From NCBI RefSeq assembly GCF_012849095.1, contig NZ_CP051680.1, positions 4,472,501-4,536,500 on the forward strand: a stretch of 64,000 nucleotides of DNA, given 5' to 3'. Below are positions 44,012 through 52,993 of this stretch, piece after piece. The position numbers were made by a program, and so were the translations under genes. The stretch's first letter is position 1; the number at the start of each line of letters is the position of its first letter. The notes under the pieces are model-generated. The model saw only the letters and a program-made list of their open reading frames with translations, searched no databases and was not told the origin of the DNA. The DNA is from Cohnella herbarum. GTDB taxonomy: Bacteria; Bacillota; Bacilli; Paenibacillales; Paenibacillaceae.

Positions 44012-44437
44012 TTAGTCTTCGATAACGACGCCCATGCTGCGGGCTGTTCCTTCGACCATACGCATAGCCGCTTCAACGGATGCCGCGTTCAGATCTTGCA
44101 TTTTTTGCTCTGCAATATCGCGAACTTTAGCACGTTTAACAGTAGCTACTTTTTTCTTGTTCGGCTCGCCGGAACCTTTTTGGATTCCTGCAGCTACGCG
44201 GAGCAATACCGCTGCCGGTGGCGTTTTTGTTTCGAACGTAAAGGAGCGATCCTCGAATACGGAAATGACGACCGGAATAACCAAGCCGGCTTGATCCGCG
44301 GTGCGAGCATTGAACTCTTTACAGAATTGCATGATGTTAACGCCAGCTTGACCTAGTGCAGGACCGATTGGCGGCGCAGGGTTAGCTTTACCCGCGTTAA
44401 CTTGCAACTTTACCAATTTGATGACTTTTTTTGCCAT
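44012..44437 (-). CDS. rplK: 50S ribosomal protein L11
   Basis: This 141-residue protein has the proline-rich N-terminal domain ([18 protein letters not shown]) and RNA-binding C-terminal domain. It is needed for RelA activation and thiopeptide binding in other bacteria. GGGAGG precedes the ATG. Confidence 0.98.
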   Translation of the reverse strand: MAKKVIKLVKLQVNAGKANPAPPIGPALGQAGVNIMQFCKEFNARTADQAGLVIPVVISVFEDRSFTFETKTPPAAVLLRVAAGIQKGSGEPNKKKVATVKRAKVRDIAEQKMQDLNAASVEAAMRMVEGTARSMGVVIED

Positions 44438-44525
44438 TGTTGCACACCTCCCTGACCCGTAATGCGGTTTAACGGGACTCTCGTCCCTCCCGCTCGTTCA
44501 AGAAACCCAAAATACACGAAATTTC

Positions 44526-45059
44526 TTATATTTTTTCCACTTGAGTGAAATCCAACTCAACCGGGGTTTCCCTGCCAAACATGTTGACATGTACCTTAAG
44601 CTTGCTCTTGTCGACGAGAATTTCTTCTACGGAACCGACGAAGTTAGCGAAAGGACCGACTTTGACCCGTACGTTTTCCTTGAGTTCGAAATCGATGACC
44701 GGCTTAGGCTCTTCCATTCCCATATGTTTTAGAATTCCTTCTACTTCATCGGGAAGCAATGCCGTCGGCTTCGATCCGGACCCCGTGGAGCCTACAAACC
44801 CGGTAACGCCCGGAGTATTGCGAACCACGTACCAAGAATCGTCCGTTTGGATCATCTCGACAAGAACGTATCCCGGATATACTTTACGCATAACCGTCTT
44901 TTTCTTACCGTCCTTGTTGACGATCTCTTCTTCCATAGGAACAAGCACCCGGAAGATTTTGTCTTGCATACCCATAGATTCCACGCGTTTTTCCAGGTTA
45001 GCCTTGACCTTGTTCTCATAACCCGAATACGTGTGCACTACGTACCATCTTTTCTCCAT
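44526..45059 (-). CDS. nusG: Transcription termination/antitermination factor NusG
   Basis: This 177-residue protein has an NGN domain (K-R-W-Y-V-V-H-T-Y-S-G-Y-E-N, P-G-Y-V-L-V-E-M) and a C-terminal KOW domain (V-K-V-G-P-F-A-N-F-V-G-S-V-E-E). It lies between secE and rplK, as in nearly all bacteria. Confidence 0.99.
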   Translation of the reverse strand: MEKRWYVVHTYSGYENKVKANLEKRVESMGMQDKIFRVLVPMEEEIVNKDGKKKTVMRKVYPGYVLVEMIQTDDSWYVVRNTPGVTGFVGSTGSGSKPTALLPDEVEGILKHMGMEEPKPVIDFELKENVRVKVGPFANFVGSVEEILVDKSKLKVHVNMFGRETPVELDFTQVEKI

Positions 45060-45084
45060 GGAAAAGCCACCTTTGGTTCCTGCG

Positions 45085-45294
45085 TCAGATGATGAGATCG
45101 ACGAGGGATGAAATACCGATGTCCAAAGCCCAGAAGTAGATCGTTACCAACAGCACAGTCACTATTACGATGATCGTGTAGCTGACGAGTTCTTTCCGGT
45201 TGGGCCAACGGACTTTCTTCAATTCGTTCCAGCTGTCAGCAAAAAACGAAAAAAAGGACCCAAAGTTTTGTTTCATCTTGGCCAGGAAAGTCAC
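45085..45294 (-). CDS. secE: Preprotein translocase subunit SecE
   Basis: This small protein has one C-terminal membrane segment (about 42-62) after the conserved amphipathic E-L-K-K-V-R-W-P-N-R-K-E-L. The start is taken as a GTG at 45294, 7 nt after AGGAGG, giving 69 residues; an ATG two codons earlier is too close to the ribosome site. It partners SecY. Confidence 0.95.
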   Translation of the reverse strand: MTFLAKMKQNFGSFFSFFADSWNELKKVRWPNRKELVSYTIIVIVTVLLVTIYFWALDIGISSLVDLII

Positions 45295-45312
45295 GTTCAT
45301 ACCTCCTAGGAG

Positions 45313-45462
45313 TTAACGCGTTTCGCGATGAGGATGATGTTCATTGCAAAATTTGCAGAACTTCTTCAACTCGATGCGATCGGCGTGTGTCCGTTTGTTC
45401 TTGCTTGACGTGTAATTCCGTTGCTTGCAATTCGTACAAGCTAGTGTGATGATCACGCGCAT
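45313..45462 (-). CDS. rpmG: 50S ribosomal protein L33, zinc-binding
   Basis: This 49-residue protein starts [12 protein letters not shown] and has the zinc ligands C9-C12 and C36-C39. The tail H-H-P-H-R-E-T-R is typical. It sits just before secE-nusG. A zinc-independent paralogue, if any, is outside the window. Confidence 0.96.
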   Translation of the reverse strand: MRVIITLACTNCKQRNYTSSKNKRTHADRIELKKFCKFCNEHHPHRETR

Positions 45463-45552
45463 CCCTTCCACCTCCCGGGATCATAACTTCATAAAAATAC
45501 AACCATTCAGCGGAAACCCCAACTTGGCGAACCAAGGCCGAGTTCGGAACCG

Positions 45553-45585
45553 GAATTGATGACGAGTCATCAAGACAACAATTCC
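45553..45585 (-). other. Nested inverted repeat in the rpmG leader
   Basis: An almost perfect palindrome TTGATGAC-ga-GTCATCAA (45557-45574) lies inside a wider GGAATTG...CAATTCC pair (45553-45585). In RNA it gives a 7-bp stem with a CUCG loop. It is in the 177-nt leader of rpmG-secE-nusG. The remaining part of 45463-45639 shows no gene. Confidence 0.55.
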
Positions 45586-45645
45586 TGGTGTTTCGCCGAT
45601 GATTCAGAGCCAGCGCATAAGAAACCACGTTAAGGTTACTAAAAT

Positions 45646-45674
45646 AATTTATCACAGGGGGTAATCGATGTCAA
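45646..45674 (-). promoter_or_regulatory. Sigma-A promoter for rpmG-secE-nusG
   Basis: A perfect TTGACA (45669-45674), 17-bp spacer and TAAATT (45646-45651) on the minus strand. It lies about 180 bp upstream of rpmG. Confidence 0.7.
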
Positions 45675-45843
45675 CGAAAAGTCGCCAGGCCCCCTCTGGT
45701 ACTATTCTTCCATTTCTGCGCAAGGTTTAATCAGTACCGTTGCATTTAATCTCTTTTACTGGTTTATTAGCCTTTATAGAGACGCCAAGACTACCTCCCG
45801 CCATGCGGCAACGAAACCGGACAACCCTTATGAACGTAAATAA
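45668..45843 (+). pseudogene. Possible frameshifted small gene next to sigH
   Basis: An ATG at 45668 follows GGGGG by 6 nt and opens a 20-codon frame ending at 45730. From about 45711 a second frame (shifted by two) continues to TAA at 45841 and encodes N-L-F-Y-W-F-I-S-L-Y-R-D-A-K and further K-P-D-N-P-Y-E-R-K, which looks like real protein. It lacks its own ATG, GTG or TTG. It stops right before a terminator-like hairpin. Together they suggest one small decayed or miscalled gene of about 55-58 residues. I recognise no family. Confidence 0.3.
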
Positions 45844-45868
45844 AAGCAGCTCCATTAAGGCTGCTCTT
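45837..45868. terminator. Terminator after sigH
   Basis: An AGCAGC/GCTGCT stem with a 9-nt loop (45845-45865) is followed on the minus strand by TTTATTT. It is downstream of sigH and at the end of the possible + strand small gene. Confidence 0.7.
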
Positions 45869-45904
45869 GTGGTCGAATTGATGGGTTATGAAATCCGATA
45901 ATTG

Positions 45905-46555
45905 CTAGGTTCCCAGGTCGCGCACTTCCAAATAACGCTCCAGCTTTCGTTTCACCCGTTGCAAGGCATTATCGATCGACTTTACGTGACGGTCCAAGTC
46001 GACCGCGATCTCTTGATAAGACCGACCATCCAGATACAGCATCAGAACTTTGCGCTCCAAGTCGCTTAGAATCTCGGACATCTTATCTTCGAGTCCGTAA
46101 AATTCCTCTTGGTTAATGATCATTTCCTCGGGATCGCAAACTCTCGAACCGCAGATAACATCGAGGAGCGTCCTATCGGAATCCTCGTCGTAAATAGGTT
46201 TATCCAAGGAGACGTACGAATTAAGGGGGATATGTTTCTGACGGGTGGCGGTTTTGATCGCGGTGATGATCTGGCGGGTGATGCACAACTCGGCGAAAGC
46301 TTTGAACGAAGCCAACTTGTCGCCTTTGAAGTCGCGAATCGCTTTATAGAGGCCGATCATCCCTTCTTGTACGATATCTTCCCGCTCCGCGCCTATTAGA
46401 AAGTAAGAGCGCGCCTTAGCACGCACGAAATTCCGATATTTGTGAATGAGGTACTCCAACGCTTCGCTGTCGCCCAGTCGCACGAATTCCACGATGTCCT
46501 CGTCGGCCTTGAAGTCGTACTCTCGTGTTGCCAGCCTCTCCAAGTCGACGCTCAT
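45905..46555 (-). CDS. sigH: RNA polymerase sigma-H factor
   Basis: The chosen ATG (46555, 7 nt after GGAGG) gives 216 residues; longer in-frame starts run back over the promoter. Region 2 (K-Y-R-N-F-V-R-A-K-A-R-S-Y-F-L-I-G-A-E-R-E-D-I-V-Q-E-G-M-I-G-L-Y) and region 4 (S-Y-Q-E-I-A...H-V-K-S-I-D-N-A-L-Q-R-V-K-R-K) are almost identical to B. subtilis SigH. Sigma-H drives early sporulation and post-exponential genes. Confidence 0.97.
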   Translation of the reverse strand: MSVDLERLATREYDFKADEDIVEFVRLGDSEALEYLIHKYRNFVRAKARSYFLIGAEREDIVQEGMIGLYKAIRDFKGDKLASFKAFAELCITRQIITAIKTATRQKHIPLNSYVSLDKPIYDEDSDRTLLDVICGSRVCDPEEMIINQEEFYGLEDKMSEILSDLERKVLMLYLDGRSYQEIAVDLDRHVKSIDNALQRVKRKLERYLEVRDLGT

Positions 46556-46627
46556 GAACATTCCTCCGGTCTGCATTGGCGTACTGGAACTTCTTACTGG
46601 AACCTCTGACTCTACCAAACTATTAAC

Positions 46628-46656
46628 AATATACTTGAAAAAGTGCATAGCGTCAA
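46628..46656 (-). promoter_or_regulatory. Sigma-A promoter for sigH
   Basis: TTGACG (46651-46656), a 17-bp spacer and TATATT (46628-46633) on the minus strand, about 70 bp before the sigH start. B. subtilis sigH also has a sigma-A promoter, repressed by AbrB. Confidence 0.75.
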
Positions 46657-46720
46657 TGGATTGGCCGTTTATCGCCGTTCGGCGACCGTGGTAAATTTGT
46701 AAATAAAAGTAATGACTCTG

Positions 46721-47269
46721 CTAACTATCGCCTAAGCCGCGTCTCATTCGTTCCAATCTGCGTTGGATGTTTTCGGGCAGTACGCCGTCCAACGGATTTT
46801 TCTTAATCTGGGAATCCTTCCGAATGGCGGCTTGTATTTCGGTCCTGCTCTGCCGCACTTCCAGTCTCAGCTCGCGCGCCGAAACCCGCAAAGCACCCAA
46901 ACCGAAAGCCACGTGCTGCTCGACTTGATCGGATGTCGCGACATAGATATTACGCCGAACGGACGTCCATTCCCCTACCAAACGCTCGATGCATTCGTCG
47001 GCCGTTTCCCTTTCACGCGTATACACGACCCGCATTTTCTTGCGATGACGGTATTCCGCTCCGGCGCCCGGCACGCGGAACGCATCGAAGACGACGATCA
47101 CGACGAGTCCCGCATAGCTCTGGTAATCCGACAGCATCTCCAAGAGTTGGTCGCGCGCGTCTTCCAGCTTCTCGTTCTTAAGAACGGCCAGCTCAGGCCA
47201 AGCGCCGATCATGTTGTAGCCATCCACGAGGAGGATGTCCTCGCGTTGGAACATGCGTTTCTCAGGCAT
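46721..47269 (-). CDS. NYN-domain ribosome-associated endoribonuclease Rae1/YacP
   Basis: This 182-residue protein has an NYN (PIN-like) nuclease domain with D-I-L-L-V-D-G-Y-N-M-I-G-A-W-P near residues 11-25 and V-I-V-V-F-D-A-F near 57-64, both carrying putative metal-binding aspartates. B. subtilis YacP (Rae1) cleaves mRNA in the ribosomal A site. The gene overlaps rlmB by 8 bp. The family start may be the Met at residue 6, since neither candidate has a strong ribosome site. Confidence 0.9.
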   Translation of the reverse strand: MPEKRMFQREDILLVDGYNMIGAWPELAVLKNEKLEDARDQLLEMLSDYQSYAGLVVIVVFDAFRVPGAGAEYRHRKKMRVVYTRERETADECIERLVGEWTSVRRNIYVATSDQVEQHVAFGLGALRVSARELRLEVRQSRTEIQAAIRKDSQIKKNPLDGVLPENIQRRLERMRRGLGDS

Positions 47270-48251
47270 GATCGGATGCCGGACTGGACGGGGTAACGCC
47301 TCTCTTCTTCTGAGCTTCCGCGCGCTGTCTCACGACTTCGTACAGGATGACTCCCGCGGCGACCGACGCGTTCAATGAATTAATTTGACCGGCCATCGGA
47401 AGCGAAAGGATGAAATCGCATCTTTCCTTGACGAGTCGGGATAATCCCTGACCCTCGTTGCCGATCACGATCGCGAGCGGTCCGGTCAGGTTCGTCTCGT
47501 AGAAGCCCTCCGAGGCGCCGACATCCGCTCCCGCGATCCACAAACCGGCTTCTTTCAGCTTCTCCATCGTTTGTACTAAGTTAGCCACGCGCGCAACGGG
47601 AACGTATTCTACGGCGCCCGCCGAAGTTTTGGCCACCACCGCGGTTAATCCCGCGCTCCGGCGCTTCGGCACGATAACGCCATGCACTCCCGTGCAGTCG
47701 GCTGTCCGCAATACAGAGCCGAGATTGTGCGGATCTTCCACTTCGTCGAGCAACACGATCAGTGGCGCTTCCCCGCGTTCCTTGGCGCGAGCCAATAACT
47801 CGTCCACTTCCGCGTAAGCGACCGCGGCCGCTTGGGCGACGACTCCTTGATGCTGCATATCCGGCACTAATCGATCGAGCTTGCTCTTGTCTACTTGCTG
47901 AACGACGATGCCGCGCGCTTTGGCTTCCTCCATGATCGGCTGGATGAGGTGCCGTTGGGCTTGGTTGGACATGAAGATCTTATTGATCGACCGCCCCGCC
48001 TTCATCGCCTCCAACACGGGATGCTTGCCAGCTAAATATTCGTCGTCACCCTTCAAGGCGCTTTCCTCGACCCACTGCTCATTATCCTGTGTCGATTCCT
48101 TATTCGCCGGCGCTGCGGCATAACGCTTATCCTTCTCCTTGCGTCCGCCGCCGGCGGAATTCCATCCGCCCTTGCGCTCGCCTTGACCGGACGGCCTTGC
48201 GCCGCCGCCTGCTTGACGGTTCCCCGAAGCTTTCGGATATTGATTGCTCAT
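47262..48251 (-). CDS. rlmB: 23S rRNA (guanosine-2'-O-)-methyltransferase RlmB
   Basis: This SpoU/TrmH-type enzyme methylates G2251 in 23S rRNA. It has an L30e-like substrate domain (G-K-H-P-V-L-E-A-M), then a SPOUT knot with L-D-E-V-E-D-P-H-N-L-G-S, I-V-I-G-N-E-G-Q-G-L and S-L-N-A-S-V-A. The first 75 residues are a low-complexity G/R/K/N/Q-rich extension absent from E. coli RlmB. The ATG at 48251 has better spacing from AAGGAAG than one two codons upstream. Confidence 0.93.
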   Translation of the reverse strand: MSNQYPKASGNRQAGGGARPSGQGERKGGWNSAGGGRKEKDKRYAAAPANKESTQDNEQWVEESALKGDDEYLAGKHPVLEAMKAGRSINKIFMSNQAQRHLIQPIMEEAKARGIVVQQVDKSKLDRLVPDMQHQGVVAQAAAVAYAEVDELLARAKERGEAPLIVLLDEVEDPHNLGSVLRTADCTGVHGVIVPKRRSAGLTAVVAKTSAGAVEYVPVARVANLVQTMEKLKEAGLWIAGADVGASEGFYETNLTGPLAIVIGNEGQGLSRLVKERCDFILSLPMAGQINSLNASVAAGVILYEVVRQRAEAQKKRGVTPSSPASDHA

Positions 48252-48284
48252 TGTCATCTTCCTTTATCGTTTATTGCGTACCGT

Positions 48285-48734
48285 CTATAGCGATTGAGAT
48301 TCGAACGCTAATTCCACGAGCTGTTCCAGGCGATCCTTCGCCCCATGATAGTACAGATGCCCGACAAGACACTCCAATGCGGTTGCATGGCGATAATCCG
48401 CGGGATCCGCGTTCTTCGGCGGCTGTCCGGATTTCGTATTGCGGCCTCTGCGGACGATGTCCGCCTCCTCTTCCGTAAGCAACGGCATCCATCTTTGCAA
48501 TAGCTTGGCTTGCGCTGCCGCGGATACGTATGTCGTTGCCGCGCGGTGAAGTTCATGAGGCTTACGGCTAGAGCAAGCAATGAGTTTCTGTCTGATATAG
48601 ATCTCGAATACGGCATCTCCGATGTAGGCCAGCACTACGGGCGAGAGCAAGTGCGGCGGCACGTCGGCAGGGACCACCGGCGCAATGACGGGAGCTAAAG
48701 GCCGACTTACCCGCTCCGTCATTTGCGCCGCCAA
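48285..48734 (-). CDS. mrnC: Mini-ribonuclease III (MrnC)
   Basis: This 149-residue protein is an RNase III catalytic domain without a dsRNA-binding domain. The signature L-A-Y-I-G-D-A-V-F-E carries the acidic catalytic residues. In B. subtilis it matures the 3' and 5' ends of 23S rRNA. The start is a TTG (48734) overlapping the end of cysS by 16 bp; a Met four codons later is an alternative. Confidence 0.93.
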   Translation of the reverse strand: MAAQMTERVSRPLAPVIAPVVPADVPPHLLSPVVLAYIGDAVFEIYIRQKLIACSSRKPHELHRAATTYVSAAAQAKLLQRWMPLLTEEEADIVRRGRNTKSGQPPKNADPADYRHATALECLVGHLYYHGAKDRLEQLVELAFESQSL

Positions 48735-50131
48735 CGAATGCCTTGCGGCGTATCTTCCAGTAGAATTCCCCGCTCCGCCAATAAATCGCGGATCTCGTCC
48801 GCGCGGGCGAAATTACGGTTCGCCCGAGCCGTCGTCCGCTCGGCGATTAAGGCGTCGACCTCTTCGTCCAGTAAGCCCGCTTCCTCGCTCTCCGGCAACA
48901 AACCGAGAATGCCGTTCATCTCGCCGATTTGCGACAAAATAAATAGCAAATCCGTTTCGCTTACGACTTCCCTTTGCAAATACGCGTTGACTTCGGATAC
49001 GAGGCCGAACCATGCCGTGATCGCGTCCGGCGTGCTGAAGTCGTCCTGCATGCGGGAATGAAACTCTTCGTTAAGCTGCTTCAACCGAGCTATTAAGATT
49101 TCGTCGCTTGCCAAGGAAAGATTGCCTTTGGCGACGGAAGAGAGTCTATGCTTCGCGTTATCCCGGCAATTGGTCAAGCGTTCGATGCTGTTGGCCGCTT
49201 GGCGAATCGTCTCGTCGCTGAAGTTAAGCGGACTGCGGTAATGGGTCGCCAACATCAAATATCGAATCGCGTATTTGCTCGTCATCTTGAGAAGTTGTCT
49301 AACGTTGATTCCATTGCCGAGAGATTTGGACATTTTCTCGTTATTGATGTTCACGAAGCCATTATGCATCCAGTACTTGGACAACGGCTGTCCGGTCAAA
49401 GATTCGGATTGGGCGATTTCGCACTCATGGTGGGGGAATTGCAGATCATGCCCGCCCCCGTGAATGTCCAGCGTATCCCCCGCGTATTTGCGCACCATCG
49501 CGGAGCACTCGATGTGCCAGCCCGGACGGCCTTCGCCCCATGGACTCGGCCAGTGGATCTCCCCTGGTTTCGCGGCTTTCCACAGCACGAAATCCTGAGG
49601 GTTTTCCTTCCTTTCGTCCACGTCGATCCGGATTCCGTATTGTAGTTCGTCGAGATTTTTATGGGATAGCTTGCCGTAATCCGGAAAAGAGCTCGTGCGG
49701 AAGTACACGTCCCCGGCGCTCTCGTAAGCGGCCCCTTGATCGACTAAACCTTGGATGAAATCCACGATTTCGACGATCGTTTCCGTTACCCGCGGCGCAA
49801 CGGTAGGCGGAATCGCGCCTAACGCCTCCCTGTCCTCCTTGAATGCCGCAATGAATTTCTCGGCCAATTCGGGTACCGTGATTCCCAGTTCGGCGGCTTT
49901 CCGGATCATTTTGTCGTCGACGTCCGTGTAATTCACGATGTAGTTGACTTCCAAGCCGATCGCTTCCAGATACCGGCGTACGACATCGAAGAAAATGACC
50001 GGACGCGCGTTGCCGATATGGATGTAGTCGTATACGGTCGGCCCGCATACGTACATGTTCACTTTCCCAGGCTCGCGCGGGACGAACGTTTGAGGTTCCC
50101 TTGTCATGCTATCGTATATTTTGAGGTTCAC
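48719..50131 (-). CDS. cysS: Cysteinyl-tRNA synthetase
   Basis: This 470-residue class Ia synthetase has H-I-G-N (in D-Y-I-H-I-G-N-A) and K-M-S-K-S motifs and the zinc ligands of the family (Cys29, Cys211, His236, H/E240 region). The start is GTG, 9 nt after AAGGAGC. It lies 6 bp after cysE, so both are downstream of the T-box. Confidence 0.98.
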   Translation of the reverse strand: MNLKIYDSMTREPQTFVPREPGKVNMYVCGPTVYDYIHIGNARPVIFFDVVRRYLEAIGLEVNYIVNYTDVDDKMIRKAAELGITVPELAEKFIAAFKEDREALGAIPPTVAPRVTETIVEIVDFIQGLVDQGAAYESAGDVYFRTSSFPDYGKLSHKNLDELQYGIRIDVDERKENPQDFVLWKAAKPGEIHWPSPWGEGRPGWHIECSAMVRKYAGDTLDIHGGGHDLQFPHHECEIAQSESLTGQPLSKYWMHNGFVNINNEKMSKSLGNGINVRQLLKMTSKYAIRYLMLATHYRSPLNFSDETIRQAANSIERLTNCRDNAKHRLSSVAKGNLSLASDEILIARLKQLNEEFHSRMQDDFSTPDAITAWFGLVSEVNAYLQREVVSETDLLFILSQIGEMNGILGLLPESEEAGLLDEEVDALIAERTTARANRNFARADEIRDLLAERGILLEDTPQGIRWRRK

Positions 50132-50137
50132 GTTGCT

Positions 50138-50875
50138 TTAGCTCCTTTTATGATCGAATGCCGATACGTTTACGGGCTCTTTGGTTTCCGCCGATTCCTC
50201 GGATTCGATAGGTTTAATGTTCCCTTTTGCGCTCTCGGCTTTCAGACGTTCGACTTCCGACTTCAGCTCATTGATTTCTTTCTGCATGAACCGGAAGGTT
50301 TCGATGAGCGGGTCGGGGAGGTTCGTATGATCCAGGCGATCGCCGATTTTCTTCCCGTCTCGTTTCACGATTCTGCCGGGGATGCCGACGACCGTGCTAT
50401 GGGGCGGGACTTCGCGAAGAACGACGGAATTCGCCCCGATATTAGAGTGATCTCCGACCGTGAACGATCCAAGCACTTTCGCGCCGGAAGCGATAACGAC
50501 CCGGTTGCCGATCGTAGGGTGTCGTTTGCCTTTTTCTTTCCCCGTTCCTCCCAGCGTAACCCCTTGGTAAATGACGACCTCGTCACCGATCTCGCACGTT
50601 TCTCCTATGACCACTCCCATGCCGTGGTCTATAAACAGTTTACTGCCGATCCGTGCTCCGGGGTGAATTTCGATTCCCGTAAAAAATCGGCTGATCTGCG
50701 AGATCATGCGGGCAACGGAATACCACCGACGGCGGAAAAAGAAATGCGCGAAGCGATGAGCCCAAATCGCGTGTAACCCCGCATAAGTAAAAACCACCTC
50801 AAACCAGCTTCGGGCCGCAGGATCATTTTCGAATACCGCATCGATATCCGATTTGACAGTCCGCCACATCCCCAT
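50138..50875 (-). CDS. cysE: Serine O-acetyltransferase
   Basis: The ATG at 50875 (7 nt after GGGGGG) gives 245 residues; in-frame codons upstream are not conserved. It has an N-terminal helical domain (about 1-60) and a left-handed beta-helix of hexapeptide repeats ([23 protein letters not shown]). The C-terminal tail ([10 protein letters not shown]) is helical. CysE makes O-acetylserine for cysteine synthesis. The 250-bp spacer to the T-box holds two palindromic repeats. Confidence 0.97.
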   Translation of the reverse strand: MGMWRTVKSDIDAVFENDPAARSWFEVVFTYAGLHAIWAHRFAHFFFRRRWYSVARMISQISRFFTGIEIHPGARIGSKLFIDHGMGVVIGETCEIGDEVVIYQGVTLGGTGKEKGKRHPTIGNRVVIASGAKVLGSFTVGDHSNIGANSVVLREVPPHSTVVGIPGRIVKRDGKKIGDRLDHTNLPDPLIETFRFMQKEINELKSEVERLKAESAKGNIKPIESEESAETKEPVNVSAFDHKRS

Positions 50876-51006
50876 TTCCGTTCCCCCCTCGTGCTTCTGT
50901 CTATAATATTGATGCATTGCGACTCCGCCCGGCCAAGCGCGACGCATGTAAATCTGCTTCGGCACCTAGCTAAGATCTTGTTGCGCTCGTTCTGCCCAAT
51001 TTCTCG

Positions 51007-51082
51007 AAATAACTGGATATGTACAGTTATTTCCGCCGAGAACATCGCAATTAGGTTAAATAAATGGATTTCTACAGTTATT
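51007..51082. repeat. Pair of palindromic direct repeats upstream of cysE
   Basis: Two 25-bp copies (51007-51031 and 51058-51082) are 22/25 identical, 51 bp apart. Copy 1 is a perfect 8-bp inverted repeat AATAACTG/CAGTTATT around an 8-nt centre; copy 2 matches in 7 of 8 positions. They lie between the T-box terminator and cysE. They could be a protein-binding site or members of a dispersed intergenic family. Confidence 0.6.
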
Positions 51083-51127
51083 CTGCAGGTTCCAAGGAGG
51101 CAGCCCTGCCGCGCGGCCCGCGGAAAT

Positions 51128-51434
51128 AAAAAAAGCCCCTGCAGCTTATCGCTGCAGAGACGTCATGACGTGGTCCCACTCTGCTTGAGCTTGACTCCCG
51201 AAAGAACCCCGCTCCTCATTGGATCGATAACGAGATCCCCCCGGCACCGCTCACCCGGTTCAAGCCAAGGAGTATGCGATAAGATCATCGCAGTACTGTC
51301 GGTTGTCCGATCAGCGGCACAGCTCCCAGGCGCATTTCGGTTTCGCGCGAATGGGCGGCTCCCAGCCTAGACCGCCTTCTCTGGACATTCGTCTAACAAA
51401 ACGTACTTTCCTGTTCGTCGCACATTTTCGATAT
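51128..51434 (-). ncRNA. T-box leader controlling cysE-cysS
   Basis: On the minus strand the T-box sequence AGAGTGGGACCACG (51169-51182) is a clear match to AGGGTGGnACCGCG. A CTCTGCAGC/GCTGCAGGGG terminator with a T7 run (51128-51159) follows. Upstream are stem-I features: a closing AGTAC/GTACT pair, a GGCGG...CCGCC arm with AGAGA and GGGAG bulge motifs. UGC triplets on the 3' side of stem I (in AAAUGCGCC and GUGUGCCGC contexts) are candidate Cys specifiers. Uncharged tRNA-Cys would favour antitermination. Confidence 0.85.
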
Positions 51435-51440
51435 GCTCCA

Positions 51441-51469
51441 AGTATATCCCAACCCTACGCGGGTGACAA
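51441..51469 (-). promoter_or_regulatory. Sigma-A promoter for the T-box-cysE-cysS unit
   Basis: TTGTCA (51464-51469), 17-bp spacer, TATACT (51441-51446) on the minus strand, 35-60 bp after the gltX stop. Confidence 0.8.
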
Positions 51470-51503
51470 GAGACATTGCCCTGCCCTTGCGCAGCGCCTA
51501 GGT

Positions 51504-52976
51504 TTATCCCCGGGTGGCCAGCTGATGCCGGAGACGCTTAAGCACTTGATCGCGTCCTAGAAGCCAGATGGTGCCGTTCAAGTCCGGTCCGTGCGTCTGT
51601 CCGGTAAGCGCTACGCGAATCGGCATGAACAACCCTTTGCCTTTAACGCCGGTAGCCGTCTGAACGCCTTTGATCAAGCTCTTCATGTTCTCGATCGTGA
51701 AGCCCGCTTCGCCCGCTTCTTCCAATCCCGCGAGGAAAGAAGCCAATACGGCCGGAACCGTCTCTTCAGCCAACACGGCCGTCGCCTCGTCGTTGAACTC
51801 AAGCGACTCTTGGAAAAAGAGATCCGACAACGACACGATCTCCGCGCCGAAACGCAGATGGTCGCGGAACAAAGTCACCAACGCGGTTGCCCACTCCAGC
51901 TCTTGCGCGTTCGGCTCCGCCGGAAGACGGCCCGACGACTTCAAGTGGGGCAGGCATAGCTCGATGACGCGTTCCGGTTCGGCTTGCTTCAGATAATGCT
52001 GGTTTAGCCAGCTAAGCTTCGCGGTATCGAACACCGCCGGACTTTTGGATAACCGGCTCGCGTTGAAGATTTCGATCAGTTGCTCGCGACCGTATACTTC
52101 CTCTTCGCCTTCCGGAGACCAGCCGAGCAGCGTAATGAAGTTAAACAACGCCTCGGGCAAATAACCGAGTTCGTCGTACTGTTGGATGAATTGCACGATG
52201 GACTCGTCGCGTTTGGACAGCTTCTTGCGTTGATCGTTCACGATCAGCGTCATATGTCCGAATTCGGGCGGAGCCCAATCGAACGCTTCATAGATCATGA
52301 GCTGTCGCGGCGTGTTCGTGATATGGTCTTCCCCGCGCAGCACGTGGGAAATCTCCATCAGATGGTCATCGACGGCTACGGCATAGTTATACGTAGGTAT
52401 CCCGTCTTTCTTCACGATAACGAAATCTCCGAAATCGTCGGAGCGGAAAGAGATTTCGCCCTTCACCGTATCGTTAAACGTGTATACGCGATCCGCGGGA
52501 ACGGTAAAACGAACGCTCGGAACCCGGCCTTCCGCCGCGAGTTTTGCCCGTTCCTCCGCGTTAAGATGACGGCATTTACCGGAATATTTCGGAGTTTCGC
52601 CGCGTGCGGATTGCTCCTCGCGTTCCCGCTCCAGCTCCTCCTCGTTGCAATAACAAGGATAAGCAAGCTGACGATCCAGCAATTGCTGCGTGTGCGAGCT
52701 ATAGATATCCAATCGTTCAGTTTGTCGATAAGGGCCGTACTCCCCAGGGCGGTCTACGCTTTCGTCCCAGTCGACGCCAAGCCATTTCAGATAAGTGAGC
52801 TGGCTCTCTTCTCCCCCGGCTACATTGCGTTTAACGTCCGTGTCTTCGATCCGAATGATAAAGTCGCCGCCGTGGTGGCGTGCGAATAAATAGTTGAAAA
52901 TAGCGGTTCGTGCGTTGCCGATATGCAGATGGCCCGTAGGGCTTGGCGCATAACGTACGCGGACTTTCGTCGACAT
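51504..52976 (-). CDS. gltX: Glutamyl-tRNA synthetase
   Basis: This 490-residue class Ib synthetase has the H-I-G-N signature (P-T-G-H-L-H-I-G-N), and K-L-S-K-R for KMSKS. A zinc-like C-Y-C...C-x-H cluster (near 107-137) is present. In Bacillota lacking GlnRS this enzyme is non-discriminating and also charges tRNA-Gln. AAGGAGG precedes the ATG. No T-box is seen upstream; the spacer to ispF holds a tandem repeat. Confidence 0.97.
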   Translation of the reverse strand: MSTKVRVRYAPSPTGHLHIGNARTAIFNYLFARHHGGDFIIRIEDTDVKRNVAGGEESQLTYLKWLGVDWDESVDRPGEYGPYRQTERLDIYSSHTQQLLDRQLAYPCYCNEEELEREREEQSARGETPKYSGKCRHLNAEERAKLAAEGRVPSVRFTVPADRVYTFNDTVKGEISFRSDDFGDFVIVKKDGIPTYNYAVAVDDHLMEISHVLRGEDHITNTPRQLMIYEAFDWAPPEFGHMTLIVNDQRKKLSKRDESIVQFIQQYDELGYLPEALFNFITLLGWSPEGEEEVYGREQLIEIFNASRLSKSPAVFDTAKLSWLNQHYLKQAEPERVIELCLPHLKSSGRLPAEPNAQELEWATALVTLFRDHLRFGAEIVSLSDLFFQESLEFNDEATAVLAEETVPAVLASFLAGLEEAGEAGFTIENMKSLIKGVQTATGVKGKGLFMPIRVALTGQTHGPDLNGTIWLLGRDQVLKRLRHQLATRG

Positions 52977-52993
52977 ATTTCTTCCTCCTTAGT

